This document shows positions 21,901-33,955 of a stretch of DNA of 64,000 nucleotides, in pieces. How positions within the stretch are numbered: the stretch's first letter is position 1; the number at the start of each line of letters is the position of its first letter. The stretch comes from Adineta vaga (Eukaryota > Rotifera): positions 1,860,001-1,924,000 of the forward strand of contig CP075497.1 in assembly GCA_021613535.1 (NCBI GenBank), written 5' to 3'. Under the pieces are notes generated by a model. The model ran no database searches, was not told where the DNA came from, and was given only the letters and a program-made list of their open reading frames with translations. Made by a program: the position numbers and the translations under genes.

Positions 21901-24083
21901 TTCTATGTATTTACATCTTTCCCATATTCTTCTTTATAGATTTCAACTAATTGTTTCCATTTTAATTTCCATGGTTTATTTGTTTGACTTTCGTAAAAGA
22001 TTTCTGTTACATCGAAATTTAACTTGATAAATGTATTCACAAATTGTGAACGATCACGTTTAAGTGCTTCAAGAAATAATCCAGTTCTTGATTTATCCTA
22101 ACAATCGAAAAAGAAAAACAATTATCAATGCCAATTTCTTCGTTGAAGAAAACTTTACATCAAGATCACTTAAATCATCTTTAATAATCAATTCTTTGGC
22201 AACTTCAATTGCATCCCAAGCCAAAGCTAAACGTAACAGTTGTTTCTTTGTTGAGACATCGGAACTTTCCGCTTGTTTTGCTAGAAATGAAATAACAAAG
22301 ATAAAAGAAATTGAATAATTATATTTACCATGAATAATCGCTTCAAAGATTGTATCATCTAAATCTAGATCACTATCAAGACTATAAATACGAATTTTTG
22401 AACGAACAGCGGGTTGTAAACAATAAAGAATACAATGAAATAATTCTTCAAAATTTCCATCTTTTTTCGATCCTTTTGATATATCTTTTAAACCATCACA
22501 TATTTCTTCAGCATATGGATGAAATTTCATTTTTAATCTGTCAAAAAAACCCAAAATAGTTATTAAATTCTCTCATGTATATGTTTACCTTTCAATATCA
22601 TTAGTTTCTTTAATATCAATTGCCTTTTTCCATATTGCCATTTCATCTTTTCCCATTCGATTAATCATTGTTTCTGTACGAATCAAAAAATTTGTCAACA
22701 AATTCGGTACTCGACCACTGCCCTATAGAACAATTTCAATAAAATTACATTAAATCTAAGTAAATCAAAGGAATTTACATCAATTAAAACAATAGGAATA
22801 TTTTGACGAAGATCTTTACAGATTGTAAATAAAGTATCTGGTCCACCTTCGACAACGATTGTCACCACAGGAACTTAAATAAACAACGAAACTTTAAGAA
22901 AAAAGAAAATATGTTTAAAAATACCATTTTGTTGTTTAGAAGTAGTATCATCATTGTATTTATAATTAGCAATTTCAAGAACAAGTCTTGAACGATAATC
23001 TCCTGTATCATAGTTGTAATATGTACCATCATCAAGTAAAATAAAATGTGTATGATTAGGTTCTAACTCTTGTTGACTTTTCTTTTCAGTTGTTTTTGAT
23101 GGATTCACATTTACTATCGTCGTTGGTTTAGACTAGAAAAATTGTCAATAGAAAATCAATAAAGGAAAGAAAATTATTGATGTTTCTTTTACAGTAATTA
23201 ATGCTTCGCGATTTTTCGTTGCACCCCATTTTGGACAACCAATAGCTGTAATTTTACTTCGTGGATTTGTTACTTTATGATCATGAATAGCTTCACCAAC
23301 AAGTTGTACAACACCTGTTTTAAATCCAGTTGTTACAATCCATCCATCTAAAAATCGAATTAAACAAAACGAATTTCTTGAAATCCAATAAAATCTTTCG
23401 TTTTTTCACCTGCTTTCAATGCTGCTTGTATAATACCTTTCATAAATTCTCTTTCAAGTCTTTCATTTAGTTTAAAATATTTCGCACCACCAATAATACA
23501 CATGATCAAACGTGGTGGTGTTATTTTCCAAACATTTATCATTAATTCGGCAAGAATCTTCTGATCAGTTTCAATATCACAACGAACATAATGCGCATGA
23601 GTATTTGGAGTATATCCATAGGCATTGTTATAAGCTGAAATTGTATGACGTTTCGCATCCCATTTACCATCATCATCATCAAATATACTCCAAGAATGTT
23701 CACGGTGAAGACGATTACAATAACATTGAGTTTCACTTCGACCTCTAAAATATATGTTAAGTGTTCATTATGCTTTTTCAAATTATATTTATACAACAGA
23801 ATTTAATCAAAATATTGATATCTATTGAATACATACCGGCTAAGTTTACTCTTATCTTTAGGAATAAATGTTGTACATGTTCGTCGTTTAATATTGAGAT
23901 CATGATGAATTGCTCGAGTCCAATCTCCATCCGTGGATAAATTAGACTAATTTGAAGAACAAAAAAAGAACAAACGTTAAGCAATGAAATTAAGATTAAT
24001 TTATCAATTACCAGATGATAATTTGACTCAATACTCTGAATTTTGTTGGAGGCTCGTGTTGATTTGCAACAGTTCGTTGCCAT
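18983..24083 (-). CDS. TRPM-family cation channel
   Basis: About twenty short exons. Order from the N-terminus: MATNCCKSTRAS (ATG at 24083); a TRPM homology region with TQCYCNRLHREHSW, PRLIMCIIGGAKYFKLN, DGWIVTTGFKTGVV and VVTIVVEGGPDT (the SLOG-like nucleotide-binding fold of TRPM proteins); helical repeats; six membrane segments; pore helix and filter RHIMYPSYYLMYGETGGEMD; S6 LLINLLIAMF; then the TRP segment WRYERYSFVREYFDRPPLFP, very close to the TRPM consensus. The C-terminus has a helical stretch (SSIKKAVGDLRTYAEE) suited to coiled-coil assembly and ends DIRSIDE at 18983. There is no NUDT9-like or kinase domain. The filter Glu is like TRPM1/3/6/7, which favours divalent permeation. The first exons are the least certain. 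Confidence 0.9.
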
Positions 24084-24468
24084 AGTTAAACCTAATAATA
24101 AAATTATTTTATGCAAAACTTTCTAATACATTTTTAGACATATATATATATATTTTTTTTTTCAACTTTCGTTCTCCAACACAACATAACGTCATAGTTG
24201 TCAAAATAAAAAAAACGATAGAACATTATGCTCGCTGTAATCTATGCGATAGCCTCCTATCACTAAGAAAAAAAAATAGCAACAGAAGGACATGAAAGAA
24301 AGAGGTCGCATTTTTTTTAAAGCATTTGACACTTTTTTCCTATGAATAAACTAAGAATTGAACAGTAGAGATTAAAATCAAATCCAATAGATCACATTTG
24401 TATTCTTTATTAATTATTGAAAAAGAAGATACAATACTATGAGTTTATTTCTAAAGAAAACATGAAAT
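24084..24468. other. Intergenic upstream of TRPM
   Basis: About 385 nt, with an AT microsatellite and T-tract at 24142-24165. Holds the TRPM promoter and, near its right end, the poly(A) side of the Dabb gene. No gene seen. Confidence 0.45.
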
Positions 24469-24801
24469 CTATTTGCCCCAAAATGCCATAACAATTTTCT
24501 TTTCAACAATTCCTTGTTGAAGTTTAACAAATGCTTTATGATCATCATGAGCCATATATGTATCACGATCTTGTTCATTATCAAAACTTAATAGAAACCC
24601 ATGAGTAAAACCTTGATTTAAATTTTCTTTTCCAATATGTGTTCCACTTTCAAATGCACGTACTTGTGGAACTTTCGTTGTTGCTAATGCTCGAAATTCA
24701 CGTTCAATTTTCGTTATATCAGCTTGACTAGCTGCATCATGAAATTTAAAAAAAACAACATGGCGAAGAAGTTGAGCACCGTTTGCAGCACGACGAAGCA
24801 T
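24469..24801 (-). CDS. Dabb (stress-responsive A/B barrel) domain protein
   Basis: Single exon, 110 aa, nearly all one domain. LLRHVVFFKFHD opens the first strand, FRALATTKVPQVRAFESGTH follows, and THGFLLSFDNEQDRDTYMAH gives the second half with its usual DxYxxHxxH pattern (HDDHKAFV). Dabb proteins are dimeric ferredoxin-like barrels found in bacteria, plants and some animals; several are stress-induced or act in small-molecule catabolism. The first 12 residues (MLRRAANGAQLL) are basic and amphipathic and could be a short mitochondrial signal. No catalytic function can be assigned. A transferred origin is possible because the gene is intronless, but it is too short to judge. Confidence 0.88.
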   Translation of the reverse strand: MLRRAANGAQLLRHVVFFKFHDAASQADITKIEREFRALATTKVPQVRAFESGTHIGKENLNQGFTHGFLLSFDNEQDRDTYMAHDDHKAFVKLQQGIVEKKIVMAFWGK

Positions 24802-25294
24802 TGTTATTGAGGAAAAAAAATAAGAAAACGAAAGGTTAAAATCTATTCTTATTTAACAAAAAAGATAAGAAGTGAAAAATGATAAATGTAAGAAGAGAAG
24901 GTGTGCTCTTATGATATCTATCTAATGATTGTTTTCATCACGTGTTTAAATCAAAGATAGATTATCATTGAATAAATACTTATTGACTTTTAAACAATTA
25001 ACAACAATGAAATGCTTGGAATTTATTGATAAATTACGAATATATATTGTTAGTATAAAAATCTATCACATGAAATATAATATTCATTAAAAAATATATG
25101 TTAATTTCTTTGATATAGAACTGATGAAACAAATATTTTATATAAATTTGAGATACGATCGTTAAAAGTTGATTAAACCTTGCAGCTTTTCATAAATAAT
25201 CTTATCTTCAGGTTCTTTATTTATATAAATGATAAAAACAATGTGTGAATAGATATGCTGACAGTAAATAAAATACATTAGTAAATTTATTCTA
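24802..25294. promoter_or_regulatory. Divergent promoter region, Dabb / PL8 lyase
   Basis: About 490 nt, very AT-rich. TTATATAAAT at about 25221-25230 is a plausible TATA box for the lyase, roughly 65 nt ahead of its ATG. No other feature seen. Confidence 0.4.
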
Positions 25295-27587
25295 ATGGGT
25301 ATACTGTCTTGTACAATCTTTGTATTATTGTCGTGTTTATCATTGACAACATGTCAATCAAAAAATGATGATATATCAACCATTCGTCAGCGTGTTTTGG
25401 AAATGATTATATGGCCAACAAATAAAACAATTCCAAGTATTGTTCAATCTGCTATAACTTTCAATGAAACAATGAACAGTTCTTGTTATTGGGAGGATAT
25501 TAATTATGCTGATAAAACGTTAGCTATTTGGGCAACTGAAGAACATTTAACACGAGTGAATATCATGATTCAAGCATTAACTGTTCCTGGTTCAAGTGTA
25601 CAAAATGATCCTCGATTAGCCATTCATGTTCATTGTGCTTTAAATGTTTGGTTAACACGTGATTTCTTAAATCCAAATTGGTGGTTTAATCAAATTGGTA
25701 TTCCATTATTAGTTACTGGTCAATTATTAATGTTAGGTTCAAATGCTACGGATTATGAAATTGAAAAAATTACTCAAATATCATTTCGCTCAAATTGGTG
25801 GGAACATGATCCAGGAACAGGTGCGAATCTTGTATGGATGATTCAAATTGAATTATATCGATCTTTAGCAACAAATAATCGAACTGGTCTGCAACAAGGT
25901 TTCACACGAATGTGGAAAGATATTGTTGTTCTTCCGTTAGGTGGACAAGGAATTCAAGTGGATTGGTCATATCATTTTCATGGAACACAATTACTATCTG
26001 GATCTTATGGACAAGATTGGGCATTAGCAATAATGATATTTGTTTTATGTACTGAAAATACTGAATATGCGTTGAATCAAAAACAGATGAATGTATTTGC
26101 AAAGTTTTTGATTGAAGGTGATGCTTGGATGATTGTTGAAAATCTTTGGGATTGGCAAGTTCAAGGACGTGCAATTGATCGAACGGGAAATAATTTTGAA
26201 ACATTCAAATTTGAATTACAGTCAATGTGGATTCGATCATTAGGAGAATTGATTGAAGATGAAAATTTAAAAAAGGATTTATTTGATTTTGCGGATCGTC
26301 TTGAAAGAAAATCGACTATTATGCCATTGATTGGTAATAAACATTTTTACACATCCGATTATCAAGTTCATCGTCGTCTAAATTGGACTTGTACAATTAA
26401 AATGCAATCAATCCGAACGCAACCAACTGAATGTATTAATTATGAAAATCAAAAAGGTGAACATCTTGGTCAAGGTGTATTAAATATTTATACAGCAAAT
26501 CCAACAGAATATCGTCATATCTTTCCTCTCTTCGATTGGCAAGCAATTAATGGCATTACAGTTGAACATAATATTCCACTTGAACAGTGTATACGTGGAA
26601 GTTTTGATTTGATTAAATTAAGTTTTGTTGGTGGAGTTACTGATGGAAATTATGGCTTAGCGATGATGGATACAGCATCACATAATTTGACAGCAATGAG
26701 ATCATGGCATTTTTATGACGAAGCTATTGTTGCGTTAGCAAGCAATTTAACTGTTACAACACAAAATACAGTTTGGACCACATTGGTAAGTCGTGTAGTA
26801 TCAACAGGTATGATTACTATTGGTTTATTTAATGGTCAAAGATTAACTCTTGTTGATGGAATGAATTATTCATTTCCTTATACTTCTAATAATCAATCAA
26901 ACAATGTTCAATGGATACATATTGGTGAAAGTCAAATAGCATTTCTTCTACAAAATCAAGGTTTATATTCACATATTGGTGCAGAAATAAGTACAAAAAC
27001 AGCATCCTATAGTACAATTGGACCTTATAATGATACAGTGACAAAGCGTACAGCAACTGTATGGATTGATCATGGTATTGGTCCATATACTCGTGATTAT
27101 AATTATATGATTTTACCAAATATTGATCTTCAAACTCTACCAGATCGAATAAAGCGTTATGAAACTGAAGAAATCTTTTCTTGTATATCAACAAATAATC
27201 TTTTTCATGCAATAGCATGGCCAACACTAAAACGAGCATCATTTGTTGTTTGGAATGATCTTTCAACAAAATTTTCATGTCAAAGCTCTCTTTACATTAA
27301 ACGTTCGATTACAAAATGCATCTGGTTCTTATTTATTCAATGAAACTTCGACTGATTTCTCTCTTACAGTCTCTCATCCAACACGAGTGAATGGTTCAAT
27401 CACAATTAATCTTGATCGAATTGGTTATGGATCAAATTGTGTACGTCAATCAGATAATACAACTAATATTCAAATAGATTTACCAACATCAACACAGTAT
27501 TTAGGTTCATCAGTAACAGTAATCTGTTCAAAAGAAGATAGATTATCCGAAAAATTAATTGACTACATCAATTTAACCACTGTTTAG
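25295..27587 (+). CDS. Polysaccharide lyase family 8 (hyaluronate/chondroitin/xanthan-lyase type), frameshifted near its end
   Basis: A 682-codon frame (25295-27343) with signal peptide MGILSCTIFVLLSCLSL is followed in the +1 frame by more family-like sequence to 27587. PL8 features: the all-alpha toroid with NWWFNQIGIPLLVTGQLL; the catalytic Asn in PGTGANLVWM; catalytic His and Tyr in WSYHFHGTQLLSGSYGQDW; the central beta domain with HFYTSDYQVHRR and a GEHLGQGVLNIY segment. The C-terminal beta domain continues as LNVRLQNASGS and SLTVSHPTRVNGSITINL in the second frame. The switch lies between about 27243 and 27340, most likely near the CAAAATTTTC run at 27267-27276. No intron of normal size and signals restores the frame. 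Bacterial or fungal-like and intronless, so probably acquired. The catalytic part is intact; the tail may be altered by mutation or sequence error. Confidence 0.85.
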
Positions 27588-28918
27588 TTCGTTTTGATAT
27601 TCGATATCTAAATGAAATACGATAAAATCAAATAATCGTCAATAAATGCATAAAAAGATGTGATATAATAAAGATTAGAAATAAATGTCGATATAGTCGC
27701 GTATCTATCGAAAGTTAAAAATGAAGATAAAACACTTTCGATCCACAAGTGTTCGTTCGATAGTAGAAGGAAATGTAATAGGTGTAAGAAGAAGTTTTAT
27801 AGTAATTTAAAGACAACTTGGTGAAAGACTATCAAAACCTGAAGAAAAGAATTTATCTTTATTTTCACAAAGAAATTAAAACTAGTTTCATTTTAGTGGA
27901 CTAGAAAATGTGAAAAACGCACATATCATGGTAAAGATACAAGGTAATATTCTTCTACTACTGTGATTTCACCATACATGTAGAAGTCGGAAAAACTTTT
28001 CAACTATTCAACTTAACCGTGACATCAAAATTAGCACAAAAATTCGAATACTATTGAGTATTTGTTGCATTTCTATTTGATTTTAAAATAAAATTGTATC
28101 TGTGATAATCTTCTCAATCCAAGTGTTTATACCCTGGAAGAAATAACGTTGAAGTGCAACTTGCTATTCTTTCAGCTTTTTATGGTGAGAAAAATTAAAT
28201 ACAAGCTGATAACGAATATCGAAAAATAATAAAACAGATATATTGAGTATTTCTATCTATTAACAAATAATTCGTAAAAAAACGAATATCAACATGCTAT
28301 GAAAACTTGCATCTTTGTCATAAAGAAAGTTTTATCAGAGTGAAGTACCTTTTATTGTGACAGCAATTAATAATTTATTTAAGTCAATGGATTTTATTGT
28401 TGATTATAAGTAGATAAACGAATGATTTATATGTAAGATACTTTTTTACAGGTTTTATTTTGTTGAAATGAAAAGTAAAAGTAAGTTCAATTTGAATTTC
28501 TAGTAGATATTTTGTTGTTTTCTTTGTATTTGTATTCGCCTTAAAAGTATAACATTATGCATACGATATCAAGGTCATGGAAAGATATATTTTTGAGAAG
28601 TATATAAGATGAGATATACAATACTCTAGGTAATTAGGCAAAAGAAATCAGTTGAGAAAAAGTTCTTCGAATAAGAATTTGTTTTTCTTGATTTAGCAAT
28701 CTGTTTATCATCTCTTCTCTTTCATCATTAGTTCTGCCTTTTCTTTTGTTTATATATATATGCATCTTTTCTGTATGTATATATATATATAACCTCTGAT
28801 AAATCTCATTAAAGGCAATTGATCCGATGATATCAACAGCTGATAATAGAATTCGACGACGTAAGATAATAGTATTCCTAGTTATCACATTCTCTTCATT
28901 ATCATAGATGACTATAAC
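27588..28918. other. Intergenic, 1.3 kb
   Basis: AT-rich, with TA microsatellites near 28752-28791. A TATATAAG string at 28601 may be the TATA box of the alkaline phosphatase gene. No exon, RNA gene or repeat family recognised. Confidence 0.45.
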
Positions 28919-30725
28919 ATGCTTATTATTCGTTTAGGATTTTCGATATTAATTATACTATTTACTCAATTGAGTAAGATCTTTGTTCATGGTGGTAGAA
29001 CAGATTGGTCAATTGAAAAAAATCCCTCGTTTTGGAGAGAACAAGCTCGTTTATCTATTGATGAACTATTAAAAACACGCGATAATACAAGAATAGCAAA
29101 GAATGTTATTATGTTTTTGGGCGATGGAATGGGTGTATCAACTGTTACAGCTGGAAGAATTCGTAAGGGACAAATGAATGGTCAATTAGGTGAAGATCTT
29201 ATTACAGAAATGGAACAATTTAGTCATTTAGGTTTAGTCAAAACGTAAGCATTTGTTTCTATTAGAAAATTTTTCTAAAACAAACATATCACTCTTTAGT
29301 TATAATATTGATTATCAAACACCTGATTCAGCTGCAACTGCAACTGCTTATTTATGTGGTGTTAAAGCTCAATTAGGAACTATTGGTGTTGATGGACATG
29401 CAAAACGAGCTAATTGTCCAAGTTCTATTGGTACAAATGTTTCAAGTATTCTTCATTGGGCTCAACAAGCTGGTACATATATTCATAATTGATTCATCTT
29501 TCTGTTCTCATCTTTTAATTTTGATATTAATTTAGGTAAAAAAGTTGGAATTGTTACTACAGCTCGTATAACTCATGCAACACCGGCAGCCGCTTATGCA
29601 CATATTCCTGAACGAAATTGGGAAGGTTATGATACACGATATTTTGGTGCTATTCAAGCTGAACAAGGTTGTGTAGATATCGCTGAACAACTTGTTTCAC
29701 ATTCGCCACCAATTGACCTACTTTTCGGTGGTGGCCGTCGATTTTTTTATCCAAATACAACACGTGATGTAGAAGATTCTTCGTTATTCAATTCGCGTAC
29801 AGATAAAAAATCACTTATTGATGATTATTGGAGAGGACGTTATATTTGGAATAAAACTGATATGAATAAAATTCCATTTGGATCATCGGAACCTATTTTA
29901 GGTTTATTTGAATATGATCATTTGCAATATGAAGCTGATCGATTATCGAAAGGAAAGGATGAGCCAACTTTAACTGAAATGACAAGATTTGCTTTAGAAC
30001 ATTTTTTAAAAACAAATGAAGGATTTTTTCTTCTTGTTGAAGGTGGAAGAATTGATCATGGACATCATGAAACACGTGCAAGATATGCTTTAGATGAATT
30101 TGCTCATTTTGATGATACTATTGGACATGCCAAACAATTTTTGAAAGACCGTGGTGTTCTTAATGAAACACTTCTTGTTGTTACAGCTGATCATTCACAT
30201 GTCTTTTCGTTTGGAGCATATGCATCACGTGGTTCAAATATATTAGGTTTTGGTTCCTTAGAACAATTGAATGTAAGTGATGTTGATCGATTACCTATTA
30301 ATATCATTGCTTATGGAAACGGACCAAATTTTGCATCAAAAAGAAATGCATCCTATTTATATTCGCTAGACACGAATTCTACACAATATTTATCTCCATC
30401 AGCATTACCAATGAGAGCTGAAACACATGGTGGTGAAGATGTACCTGTTTATGCTCAAGGACCGTGGAGTCATTTATTTGTTGGAACAATGGAACAACAT
30501 ACAATTGCACATAAAATGGCTTATGCAGCATGTTGGGGAGATTATATCAATCGAGATGGATGTACATCCAGTGGAACACAAACCATGTCTTCGACAACAA
30601 CTCGTCCAACAGAATCGAGCCAATCAACAACATTCAGTGGAACACAAACGATTCGTCAAATACTATCAATAAAAATCTTTATTTTCATCTTTAGTTTTTT
30701 TCTTATTATAAAAACTAATGATTAA
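28919..30725 (+). CDS. Alkaline phosphatase, probably GPI-anchored
   Basis: Three exons (28919-29244, 29300-29472, 29536-30725) join in phase to 562 aa. Signal peptide MLIIRLGFSILIILFTQL. Metal and active-site motifs of the family are all present: FLGDGMG (first metal Asp), TPDSAATATAYLCG with the phosphorylated Ser, ATPAAAYAH, EGGRIDHGHHE (Zn/Mg ligands), TADHSH, and ETHGGEDV with the last His ligand. The C-terminus has a Thr/Ser-rich spacer and then a strongly hydrophobic tail (IKIFIFIFSFFLII), the usual GPI-attachment arrangement of animal alkaline phosphatases. It should hydrolyse phosphate monoesters at the cell surface. All catalytic residues look intact. Confidence 0.95.
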
Positions 30726-30988
30726 TTAAACAATTTATTTTATCTTTCGTTTATTGATTTTTTTGGATTCGTCTTCAATATATTTTAATAAACTAAAATA
30801 ATCAACTTATTATGAGTAGTTATCAGACGTTGATGGAATACATATTATAAATTGAATTACTCTTTTTTCTTTATCAAAGAAAAAAAGATTGATTTATTTT
30901 ATAAGAGAAAAAAAGATTGCTTAGATTAATTTTTTGTACAAAGAAAACACATATTTTTCTGCATATCTACATCAATGAGATTTCTCAT

Positions 30989-32579
30989 TCAAAACCAAAT
31001 TGAAAGAGATTTATCTTGAATATAATTTACATGAGGTCGATTGATGTCGAGTAAATACCAATTTGAAATTGAATCTTCAACATTATCTTCATCAACAATT
31101 CGAATCGCATCAATATAAAGATAATTGATATGTGGAAATTTTTCTAATAAAAGTTCTTTGATTAACGTATGAACATGTAATTCATGAGTTCCATCATACA
31201 TTGATGAAAAATAAATTGATTTAACATTGCAGAGTTTTTCGACAGATTCACTTGGAATAAAACAATATTTTTCTGGAAATTCTAAATCTAATTGATGGAT
31301 TTGATTTAAAAAATTTGTATGAAGAAAATATTCTAATTGTCGAACTGTCGTCGATAAACGTTTAACATGATTGAAACGTTGATAAAGTTCATTTTGAATA
31401 TTCAATGAAAGATCAAAATATGAACACCAATATTGACTACGTATAATTAAATGTGAAATCTTATTTGTATATTCAATATGGTGAAAATTTTCAATACATT
31501 CATTTAAATAGAGTCGATCTAGTTGATCAAATTTTGATGAATTGATTCGAAAAGAATGATCAAATGGATTATAGTCAACTGAATAGTTGGGAAATTCATA
31601 TCTCCATTCTTCAATATCTGAATATTGTACATTACGATTGTTGGATAAATGAAGATCAAATCGTTCGAGAGATGAATACTTCGAAAGTAACATTTTCCAT
31701 GGTTTAGGATTGATGGTTGTTGTTTGACCAATAAATGCAAGTCGTTTTAGATTTGTATTCGATGGAAGAAGAAATTGTATTAGATAAAATGGAATTTGAC
31801 AAATTTCTAATTGATAATCAATTAAATAGGGAAATATAATTGGACAATGATATTCGCTTTGATCAATAGAAAATATTGATACATAAAGTTTTTCAATATG
31901 TATTGGAAGTTGAACATGAAATAAATGAAAATATTCTGATAGCTTTGAGAATGTAAGCCGCATATGAACAATAACTGAAGTTGATAAAAATTCCAAATGA
32001 TTTTCGAAGTAACTAAATATACAATCATAAAAAATTTTCTTTTAGAAAATAAATAAGAAAATGAGATTTAACCTACTGTTTAGCATCTTCTCCAGTTTCA
32101 AATTCAATGTGTAATTGTTTTATTGATGTTGACAACAATTTACAAGGTTTACATGTTTGATTAAATGATGTTATAACTAAATTTAATATCTCAGGTTGCA
32201 TTTCTTTGGGAAGATCATCTTGTAAATCAATTCCATGATCAATAAGTTTAAGATGAAATAAATTTTCTAATTGAATAAATTGAGTTTTATCAAATAAATG
32301 TCTTCCTATTTGATAGTTATCAAATGTTAATGAATAAATTGAATTTTGAATAATGGGAAGAAATCTTTGTGAATACTTATCGATTTGATATTTGGATAAT
32401 ATTGATGAAAAATTGATATGATGAAAATATTTCAATAGAAGAGAATTTATTCGTACATTTAATTGTAAAAATGATTCTAATAATTCAAATTTTGTTAAAT
32501 AAGAAAATATTATCAAAAATAGTTCATTTGGTAAATGTTCTAAACATATCATTTTCACCATCTGTTTAGTTGTTTTCAT
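30989..32579 (-). CDS. F-box protein
   Basis: Two exons (32579-32077 and 32012-30989) with a 64-nt intron give 508 aa. The F-box is near the N-terminus: ICLEHLPNELFLIIFSYLT followed by LNVRINSLLLKYFHHINF. The rest is a long leucine-rich, mostly helical or LRR-like region without a sharp repeat. F-box proteins bind Skp1 and present substrates to a cullin-RING ubiquitin ligase; the variable C-terminal part would pick the substrate. Families of such F-box genes are large in bdelloid rotifers (general knowledge). Ile/Asn/Tyr-rich composition is like that of the neighbouring genes. The first ATG is used; MVKMICLEHL seven codons later is an alternative. Confidence 0.85.
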
Positions 32580-33073
32580 CTCGTTCTTTTACCTATATAT
32601 CTCTCTCTCTCTATATATATATATGTATAAATAATGGTATTCTACAGACTGAAGATATATCAACTAAACATAGACGAAGAAAGAAATGAACTAACAAACA
32701 AACAAATAAGTAAGTATTCCTATTCGAAATCTCAAAGAGTAAGACAGTATCAATCGATTGCTTAATCATGAATTAGTGCATTGGTTAATGGCATGATTCA
32801 TGTAGGTTCGAATCTTAGCAAAGGAACATTCGATCATTGATAATAAAGTTGCATGAGTTTATAAAAATAAATTCACTTTAAATAATTATTGAAGTGAAAC
32901 AACTTGTGCAAAGATAAAAATTGAGATTTCGCTATCGACATTCGACTTTCAAATGTGTTTGTCGTTAGTAAATTTCATACAAAAAAAAGCCTTGTTATCT
33001 TCTATTCTTCACTGATAGTCAATCCGTTATCTTATCGACCATTCATTCTTACAATTTAGATTCAATTGAAATA
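32580..33073. other. Divergent intergenic region
   Basis: About 490 nt between F-box gene and oxygenase gene, with a CT/TA microsatellite at about 32599-32625. A pol III A-box-like and B-box-like pair at 32774 and 32805 is only 31 nt apart and does not fold as a tRNA. Otherwise nothing. Confidence 0.4.
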
Positions 33074-33844
33074 ATGTTATTTCGTAAATCTCTTCTTTTA
33101 ACTCGAAAAATTCATACATTAATCAATCATAAACTTTATCCATTAGATAATCGTCAATCAGAAACATACAATCAATTAGTAAAAAATAGTCGTGAAGAAT
33201 TTCTTTCAACTGGTTGTTTATATCTTACAAATTTTTTAACTCAATCAACTCTTTCAACAATTCTACAAGAAATCAATTCAATTGTAATGCATTCTTCTCA
33301 AACATTATTTCAATCTTATGTTCAACATACAGAAAATCTTTATAATATTTCGAAAAATTTCAATGAAATTGAATCCAGTAGTAAAACCATAATTGCTTAC
33401 GATCAAATCCCTACTGACTCACTTCTTCGAAAGATTTATTTATCAAATTCATTAATTCAATTTTTAACTGATGTTATTGAAATCTATCCGCAACTCTATC
33501 CAAGTTGTGATAAATTAGGTGCATTGTACATCAACATATATCGACAATCCAATAAACTTAGTTGGCATACAGATCATTCACATTTCTTTGTTAATCTTCT
33601 ATTACAACAAGCATCGAATAATAACGAAGGAATATTTGAATATAAAACTGATAAAATCATCTCTAGAAATGATTTTCAATCGGGTGGTCTTGTTCTATTC
33701 AATGGTCGAAACTATGTTCATCGGGTAACTGAAATTCATTCATCTAAATTACCTCGAATAAATGCCATTCTCACGTATGATTGCACTCGTGAACATTATT
33801 TAAGTGATTATGTTTTACAAAAATTTTTTGGACGTACAACGTAG
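33074..33844 (+). CDS. Fe(II)/2-oxoglutarate oxygenase of the ArpA/BesD-like family
   Basis: Single exon, 256 aa. The C-terminal half matches the ArpA/HalD/BesD group: WHTDHSHFFVNLLLQQAS, then GIFEYKT, then SGGLVLFNGRNYVHRVTEI and RINAILTYD. The iron site reads HTD plus the distal His of NYVHRV. BesD-type halogenases have Gly in place of that Asp so chloride can bind; the Asp here predicts hydroxylation or another oxygenase outcome, not halogenation. The first 20 residues (MLFRKSLLLTRKIHTLINHK) are basic and hydrophobic, a likely mitochondrial targeting sequence added to a bacterial-type core. Substrate unknown; characterised relatives act on free amino acids. Intronless, so probably acquired horizontally. 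Confidence 0.8.
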   Translation: MLFRKSLLLTRKIHTLINHKLYPLDNRQSETYNQLVKNSREEFLSTGCLYLTNFLTQSTLSTILQEINSIVMHSSQTLFQSYVQHTENLYNISKNFNEIESSSKTIIAYDQIPTDSLLRKIYLSNSLIQFLTDVIEIYPQLYPSCDKLGALYINIYRQSNKLSWHTDHSHFFVNLLLQQASNNNEGIFEYKTDKIISRNDFQSGGLVLFNGRNYVHRVTEIHSSKLPRINAILTYDCTREHYLSDYVLQKFFGRTT

Positions 33845-33955
33845 AAAAAAATAAATTAAAATTTGTGTACATTTAAACTCTTCATGTCTCAGAAAAAAGA
33901 CGAAGAGAAAAAGATTTGTTCACTAAAAAAATCTTGTTAACGAAAAAAAGAAAAA

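Noticed and set aside
26786-26807. GTAAGT...CAACAG, a 22-nt intron-like string in the PL8 gene that could in theory change frame
   Set aside because: Removing it would put hundreds of clearly family-like downstream residues out of frame until 27280; it encodes part of the beta domain as it stands.
27281-27371. A 91-nt GT-AG intron that would restore the PL8 frame
   Set aside because: The donor (GTCAAA) is poor, and the removed stretch reads as C-terminal-domain sequence in the second frame; a base-level frameshift explains the data better.
32774-32815. A-box-like TAGTGCATTGG and B-box-like GGTTCGAATCT suggesting a tRNA or SINE
   Set aside because: The boxes are 31 nt apart (a tRNA needs about 44), the acceptor stem cannot form, and the T-stem pairs at only four of five positions.
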